Source: an uncultured Bacilli bacterium (GTDB taxonomy: Bacteria; Bacillota_I; Bacilli_A; RF39; UBA660). Taken from it: a DNA stretch of 10,350 bases. How positions within the stretch are numbered: the first letter of the stretch is position 1; every line of letters starts with the position of its first letter. A program made the position numbers and the translations under genes. Below, in pieces: positions 6,661-10,350 of the stretch. A model generated the notes under the pieces. The model did not search any database and was not told where the DNA came from. It was given only the letters and a program-made list of their open reading frames with translations. The stretch covers positions 1 to 10,350 of the forward strand of contig CANQKU010000030.1 of assembly GCA_947624535.1 (NCBI GenBank), given 5' to 3'.

Positions 6661-8085
6661 TTACTTATTTAATTTAGAAATTAAAATTTCATTTACTAAT
6701 TTAGGATTAGCACTACCCTTAGTTTCTTTCATAATTTGACCCATTAAAAACTTAATAGCTCTTTCTTTTCCAGCTTGATAATCTTTTACACTATCAGGAT
6801 TTTCTAAAATTATTTTATCAACAACTTCTGTTAATAAACTCTCATCCGTAATATTAGAAATACCATTTTTTTGAATTAATTCATCCAAAGTTTGACTAGT
6901 TTCTAAATACTCATCTAAAATATCTTTAACATTCTTACTTGTAAGAGTATTTTCTTCTACTTTTTTTACTAATTCTATAAACTTTTCTTTAGTTAACTCT
7001 GTTTGATTAATTTCTTTTTCTTGGCGATTTAAATATCCAGAAATATCTCCTAATAAAAGATTAGTAGCTACTTGAAAATTTAAATTAGTATCAAGAAATT
7101 CATTTAGATAGTCACTTAAATTTCTATTAGCAATAATTTTAGTAGCATTAACTTCACTAACACCTCTAGATAGATAAAGCTCTTTTCTTTGATCTGGAAG
7201 CATTGGTAAACTAGAAATAGCTTTTTCTATTCTTTCATCAGTTATTATTACATATGGAATATCAGGTTCTGGAAAATATCTATAGTCATTTCCTGTTTCT
7301 TTAACACGCATTAAAATAGTATCATTTAATTTATCATCAAAACGACGAGTTTGTTCTTGAAAACTTTCTCCTTGATCTAACAATTTAGCTTGTCTTTCAA
7401 TTTCTTTTGATATCGCAATACCTACATTAGAAATAGACCCTATATTTTTAATTTCACACTTTGTTCCTAATGGATCAGCAATATTTTTTCTAAGAGAGAC
7501 ATTGGCATCGCATCTCATTGAACCCTCTTCCATCTTACAATCTGATATATCACTATAAAATAATAATTGACGTAATTTTTCTAAATAAAGTTTAGCTTCT
7601 TCATTAGTTTCTATACAAGCTTTGGATACAATTTCAATTAATGGTACCCCTGCTCGATTAAAATCTAATAAACTAACCTTGCCACGGTGAGCACTTTTAC
7701 AAGTATCCTCTTCGATATGAATTTCTTCAATCTCAATTTTCTTTTTTTCATTATTAATCTCAATTTCTACATACCCATCATACCCAATAGGTGTACGTGC
7801 TTCAGTAATTTGATAATTTTTAGGATTATCAGGATAGAAATAATTTTTACGATCAAAATGTTGTTTTTTTCTAATTTTACAATTTAGAACATGAGCAGCT
7901 TTAATAGCTGTATTTATAACTTCTTCATTTAATGTTGGAAGAGTTCCAGGATACCCTAAGTCAACTACATTAGTCAAACTATTAGCCATACTACCATAGC
8001 CATTCTTAGAAGAAGAAAAGATTTTAGTTTTAGTCTTTAACTCTACATGGACTTCTATTCCAATCGTTGGTATATATTTACTCAT
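6661..8085 (-). CDS. gatB: Asp/Glu-tRNA amidotransferase subunit B
   Basis: The product has 474 residues, the usual length. GatB binds misacylated Glu-tRNA(Gln) or Asp-tRNA(Asn), activates the side-chain carboxyl by ATP-dependent phosphorylation and receives ammonia from GatA through an internal channel. Signatures in order: GIEVHVELKT (9-18), DLGYPGTLP (42-50), HFDRKNYFYPDNPKNYQIT (76-94), DFNRAGVPLIEIVS (141-154), MEEGSMRCDANVSLR (185-199), CEIKNIGS (210-217) and DYRYFPEPDIP (267-277). The C-terminal tRNA-binding YqeY-like tail ends in GQIMKETKGSANPKLVNEIL. The usual IHLEEDAGK block reads IHIEEDTCK (122-130), a mild variation. The start has a strong GGAGG (8094-8098) 8 nt upstream and overlaps gatA by 8 nt. 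Last gene of gatCAB. Confidence 0.98.
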   Translation of the reverse strand: MSKYIPTIGIEVHVELKTKTKIFSSSKNGYGSMANSLTNVVDLGYPGTLPTLNEEVINTAIKAAHVLNCKIRKKQHFDRKNYFYPDNPKNYQITEARTPIGYDGYVEIEINNEKKKIEIEEIHIEEDTCKSAHRGKVSLLDFNRAGVPLIEIVSKACIETNEEAKLYLEKLRQLLFYSDISDCKMEEGSMRCDANVSLRKNIADPLGTKCEIKNIGSISNVGIAISKEIERQAKLLDQGESFQEQTRRFDDKLNDTILMRVKETGNDYRYFPEPDIPYVIITDERIEKAISSLPMLPDQRKELYLSRGVSEVNATKIIANRNLSDYLNEFLDTNLNFQVATNLLLGDISGYLNRQEKEINQTELTKEKFIELVKKVEENTLTSKNVKDILDEYLETSQTLDELIQKNGISNITDESLLTEVVDKIILENPDSVKDYQAGKERAIKFLMGQIMKETKGSANPKLVNEILISKLNK

Positions 8086-9538
8086 TACTTTCTCCTCCTA
8101 ACTTAGGACATAAATCAAGATTTAATTCTTTTTCAATAAAACTTGCTAACTGATAGATTTTAGCTTCTTTAAATGGGGCAGCAATAATTTGCATTCCAAT
8201 TGGTAAGTGATCAGTTGAAAAACCAATTGGTAAAGACATAGCTGGAAGACCTGCCATATTAACAGGAATTGTTAAAATATCATCCATAAAAGCTTTGACA
8301 GCGTCATCTAAATCTTGGCCTAGTGGATAAGCTTTAGTAGTTGCTGTTGGTCCAATTATTAAATCATAATCTTGATATACTTTCAAAAATGAATTTCTCA
8401 TATCATCTCTAATTGCCATAGCTTTATTATAATAAGTAGTAGCATTTTTCCCACTTAATAAATAACTTCCAATCATAATACGTCTTTTAACTTCATTACC
8501 AAATCCAAATCTTCTTGTTTTAAAATATAAATCACGAATATCTTTAGGATTTTCATAACTATATCCATAACGAATACCATCAAATCTAGCTAAATTAGAA
8601 CTAGCCTCACCCATCGCAATAATTTGATATAGAGGTACAGCTTTATCTATATATTTGATATCTACATAATCAATAGTACAATTTTTACTCTTTAATAAAT
8701 CAATAATATTATTTAACTTATCTTTAATTTCTTTATCAATAGCATCACTCATATAAAATTTAGGAATTGCTATTTTCATACCTTCTATATCTTTACCAAT
8801 AAGTCTAGTAAAATCTTCATTTGTCTCATAACTAGTTAAGTCATTACTACTTTTTCCACAGATTGCGTTTAAAACTAAGGCATTTTCATAAACATTTCTA
8901 GTCATTGGTCCAATTTGATCTAAGCTTGAAGCAAACGCTATCAACCCATAACGAGAAACTCTTCCATAAGTTGGCTTTAATCCAACAATTCCACAAAAGC
9001 TAGAAGGTTGTCTAATTGAGCCACCTGTATCAGAACCTAAAGCAATAGGCGTTAATCTTGCACTAACTGCTGCGGCACTTCCACCACTAGAACCACCTGG
9101 AACTAAACTCTTATTCCATGGATTTTTAGTATTACCAAAAAAAGAAGTTTGAGTAGAAGAACCCATGGCAAACTCATCCATATTAGTTTTTCCAATAATA
9201 ATCATATCAGCATCATTTATTTTTTTAACTACATCAGCATCATATATAGGAATAAAATTCTCTAACATTTTAGATGCTGCGGTTGTTTTTATATTTTTAG
9301 TTACAATATTATCCTTAATAGCAATTGGAATACCATAAGTTAAAGATTTAATCTCTTTATCTTCAAGACTTTTAGCTTTCTCTAAAGCCCCTTCTTTATC
9401 TAAAGTAATAAAACAATTTAAATCTTTATTTTTTTCAATTTTCTCAAAACATTCCAATACTAAATCCGTTGGTGTAATCTTTTTACTTTTTAATAGTTCA
9501 TTAATTTCTATTAATGATAAATCTAAATACTTACTCAT
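8078..9538 (-). CDS. gatA: Asp/Glu-tRNA amidotransferase subunit A (glutaminase subunit)
   Basis: The product has 486 residues, full length for the amidase-signature family. GatA hydrolyses glutamine to release ammonia for GatB. The Ser-cisSer-Lys catalytic set is complete: Lys75 in AIKDN, Ser150 in PGGSSGGS, and nucleophile Ser174 in GSDTGGSIRQP, with spacings of 75 and 24 residues as in known amidase-signature enzymes. DEFAMGSS (121-128) and the C-terminal PVNMAGLPAMSLPIGF block are also typical. The ATG lies within the last codons of gatC (8-nt overlap) with GGTGA (9545-9549) 6 nt upstream, so translation is coupled. With gatB and gatC present, the organism probably makes Gln-tRNA(Gln), Asn-tRNA(Asn) or both by transamidation. 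Confidence 0.98.
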   Translation of the reverse strand: MSKYLDLSLIEINELLKSKKITPTDLVLECFEKIEKNKDLNCFITLDKEGALEKAKSLEDKEIKSLTYGIPIAIKDNIVTKNIKTTAASKMLENFIPIYDADVVKKINDADMIIIGKTNMDEFAMGSSTQTSFFGNTKNPWNKSLVPGGSSGGSAAAVSARLTPIALGSDTGGSIRQPSSFCGIVGLKPTYGRVSRYGLIAFASSLDQIGPMTRNVYENALVLNAICGKSSNDLTSYETNEDFTRLIGKDIEGMKIAIPKFYMSDAIDKEIKDKLNNIIDLLKSKNCTIDYVDIKYIDKAVPLYQIIAMGEASSNLARFDGIRYGYSYENPKDIRDLYFKTRRFGFGNEVKRRIMIGSYLLSGKNATTYYNKAMAIRDDMRNSFLKVYQDYDLIIGPTATTKAYPLGQDLDDAVKAFMDDILTIPVNMAGLPAMSLPIGFSTDHLPIGMQIIAAPFKEAKIYQLASFIEKELNLDLCPKLGGESNE

Positions 9539-9830
9539 TAGTAATCACCACTGGAACTTCTATATAGTTTCCACTTTTTCGTGGAGCATTCATTAACACA
9601 TCTTTAGAGTTTAACATTTCACCCTCAGTATCACTTCGTAATATAGCATCTTCTTGCCAAGGTGCTATCAAATAGTCACTATCATGATCATTAATTTTAG
9701 TTACTTCTTCAATTTGATTTAACAAAGTCTTTAATTTAACTTGATACATCTGTAATTCTTCTTCACTAATTTCTATTCTAGCTAACTCTGCTACATGTAA
9801 AACTTCTTCTTTTGTTAGCGCATCTTTCAT
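9531..9830 (-). CDS. gatC: Asp/Glu-tRNA amidotransferase subunit C
   Basis: The product has 99 residues, standard for the small GatC subunit that wraps around and stabilises the GatA-GatB interface. Family landmarks: VLHVAELARIEISEEE (10-25) in the N-terminal helix, RSDTE (65-69), and the ending NAPRKSGNYIEVPVVI. The ATG has a strong GGAGG (9838-9842) 7 nt upstream and a short leader from the promoter at 9855-9863. It is the first gene of gatCAB, overlapping gatA by 8 nt. Confidence 0.96.
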   Translation of the reverse strand: MKDALTKEEVLHVAELARIEISEEELQMYQVKLKTLLNQIEEVTKINDHDSDYLIAPWQEDAILRSDTEGEMLNSKDVLMNAPRKSGNYIEVPVVITNE

Positions 9831-9854
9831 TAGTATCCCTCCTAATTCCTATCT

Positions 9855-9863
9855 ATTATATCA
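9855..9863 (-). promoter_or_regulatory. Extended -10 promoter of gatCAB
   Basis: The minus strand reads TGATATAAT (9863-9855), a full extended -10. At 17-nt spacing the -35 position holds AGTAAA (9883-9878), a poor match, so the promoter should depend on the TG extension. The transcript would start near 9848, leaving a leader of under 20 nt, too short for a T-box or riboswitch. Confidence 0.65.
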
Positions 9864-9901
9864 CAATTCTAATATTTTTTACTACTAATATTCACATATT
9901 G

Positions 9902-9934
9902 AAAAAACTTAAGAATTTATATTTATCTTAAGTT
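9902..9934 (-). terminator. Terminator of the right-edge surface protein gene
   Basis: On the minus strand AACTTAAGA (9934-9926) pairs perfectly with TCTTAAGTT (9914-9906) over an 11-nt loop, followed by a T tract to 9902. It lies 20 nt after the TAG stop at 9955-9957 and isolates gatCAB from the upstream gene. Confidence 0.8.
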
Positions 9935-9954
9935 ATTTTAGTAATTATATTTTT

Positions 9955-10350
9955 CTATTTAGAAACAACGACTGCCGCACGAACCCCACTAGTAGTCGTC
10001 GTGCCGCCGTCGTTGTAGTTCACGACGCCGTTGTAGTAGACACCCCACGCAGCGTTAGAGTAAGAAGAGTGGGCCGACATGGTCCAATAATAGTACGTAT
10101 TATCGTCAGTATTTGTTCCTCCATAACTTGTTGAACTACTTAGATAGTTATACATCCATACTGGGCATGATTTACTACTTGTTGTACAACCTACTTTATT
10201 GGCCTCTTGTAATGTTATCATTCTTGCTTTTACTGGACCTCTTGTTAATACATAACCCGTGCTAACACAATGAACACTTGAATCATCAATAATGCAGCCT
10301 TGAACACCTAAGTTTGTTATTCCACTAGCCGCACCTGCACCACCTGTTCC
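9955..10350 (-). CDS. C-terminal part of a surface/secreted protein with a C-type-lectin-like variable module
   Basis: The frame is open from the right window edge to TAG (9955-9957), 131 codons. The internal Met at 10219-10221 is not the true start. Visible parts are a Gly/Ala-rich stretch (GTGGAGAAGSGITNLG), a Cys-containing segment (GCIIDDSSVHC), ARMITLQEANKVGC followed by TTSSKSCPVWMYNYL, and a C-terminal module with YYYWTMSA, AAWGVYYNG and TTTTSGVRAAVVVSK. The order YW...AW.V...G.V...GVR is the ending seen in formylglycine-enzyme/C-type-lectin-like domains of bacterial surface proteins, tail fibres and DGR target proteins. The last 100 or so bases are GC-rich and C-ending in codon use, unlike the AT-rich start of the same fragment. 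The full protein may be a pilin-like or adhesin-like surface protein, but its N terminus is not here. Confidence 0.8.
   Translation of the reverse strand, partial: GTGGAGAASGITNLGVQGCIIDDSSVHCVSTGYVLTRGPVKARMITLQEANKVGCTTSSKSCPVWMYNYLSSSTSYGGTNTDDNTYYYWTMSAHSSYSNAAWGVYYNGVVNYNDGGTTTTSGVRAAVVVSK
9985..10080 (-). other. Candidate DGR-type variable region (VR)
   Basis: The last part of the right-edge gene is compositionally foreign to its own gene: 9961-10080 is about 57% GC, while 10081-10200 is about 33%. Of the 24 codons from 10074 back to 10003, 16 end in C, 5 in T and none in A. They include TAC, AAC, GAC, GGC, GTC and CAC interleaved at equivalent positions. This is what adenine-directed mutagenesis of AAC/AAT codons in a template repeat produces. 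The block lies at the extreme C terminus in the ligand-facing part of a C-type-lectin-like ending, where DGR variable regions usually sit. A GC-rich stretch after it (GGGGTTCGTGCGGCAGTC, 9985-9970) could act as the homing anchor. The RT and template repeat are not in the window; exact limits are inferred. Confidence 0.5.

Noticed and set aside
7687..7887. 66-codon open frame on the plus strand
   Set aside because: It is antisense to the highly conserved HFDRKNYFYPD region of gatB and is rich in Phe/Asn/Ile as expected from the reverse of Lys/Glu-rich codons. It is not a gene.
9831..9901. T-box or other riboswitch upstream of gatC
   Set aside because: The -10 element sits about 25 nt before the start codon, so the leader is too short for a structured regulator.
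9902..9934. Hairpin downstream of the candidate variable region as a DGR target-recognition cruciform
   Set aside because: Known DGR hairpins are GC-rich with very short loops close to the homing site. This one is AT-rich with an 11-nt loop and runs into a T tract, which is a plain terminator.
9997..10027. CGTCGTG...CACGACG inverted repeat as a regulatory hairpin
   Set aside because: The 7-bp arms with a 17-nt loop fall inside coding sequence and follow from runs of ACG/GAC/GTC-type codons in the GC-rich patch. There is no independent sign of function.
9955..10221. An 88-residue complete small protein starting at the Met codon 10219-10221
   Set aside because: The frame continues open upstream to the window edge with sensible protein sequence, and there is no ribosome binding site before this ATG. 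It is an internal Met of a longer gene.

Overview
The window looks like a piece of chromosome from an uncultured, very AT-rich, low-GC Gram-positive bacterium, most plausibly a gut-type Bacilli or Erysipelotrichia-like lineage (inference). It uses the standard genetic code: TGA is a real stop (end of the gene at 4099..6141) and Trp is TGG. A lipoteichoic-acid-synthase-type enzyme argues for a walled cell. Nearly every gene lies on the minus strand, so the map is best read from right to left.

Right end (10350 to 9902): the 3' part of a secreted or surface protein gene that runs off the window, ending in a hairpin terminator. Its last 40 or so codons resemble a C-type-lectin-like module (YW...AW.V...G.V...GVR). 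This stretch is about 57% GC, against 32-35% just upstream in the same gene, and its codons are dominated by NNC/NNT. That is the pattern expected of the variable region of a diversity-generating retroelement (DGR) target. No reverse transcriptase or template repeat lies in the window, so this is a strong lead and not a proof.

Centre right (9863 to 6661): a compact gatC-gatA-gatB operon with its own extended -10 promoter and 8-nt overlaps between genes. It encodes the tRNA-dependent amidotransferase that completes Gln-tRNA(Gln) and/or Asn-tRNA(Asn).

Centre (6660 to 3237): a second operon starts from a clear sigma-A-type promoter (TTGAAA-17-TATAAT) abutting the gatB stop. It encodes a small single-pass membrane protein, a membrane receptor with two periplasmic-binding-protein-like domains and a cytoplasmic GGDEF-type domain whose signature has decayed to DGNEF, and a YihY/BrkB family membrane protein.

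Centre left (3230 to 413): another strong promoter (TTGAAA-17-TGCTATAAT) drives an LtaS-like sulfatase-fold phosphoglycerol transferase. A membrane-anchored protein of unknown function overlaps it by 11 nt, and a terminator follows directly.

Left end (1 to 412): the Gly/Ser-rich C-terminal tail of a plus-strand gene with its terminator, then a roughly 255-nt convergent noncoding spacer. The spacer holds two related 26-bp imperfect palindromes, and a minus-strand promoter-like pair followed about 70 nt later by a perfect hairpin plus T7. Together these suggest a small independent RNA gene. Apart from gatCAB, most of the gene content points to the cell envelope: teichoic acid synthesis, a surface sensor, small membrane proteins and a variable surface protein.
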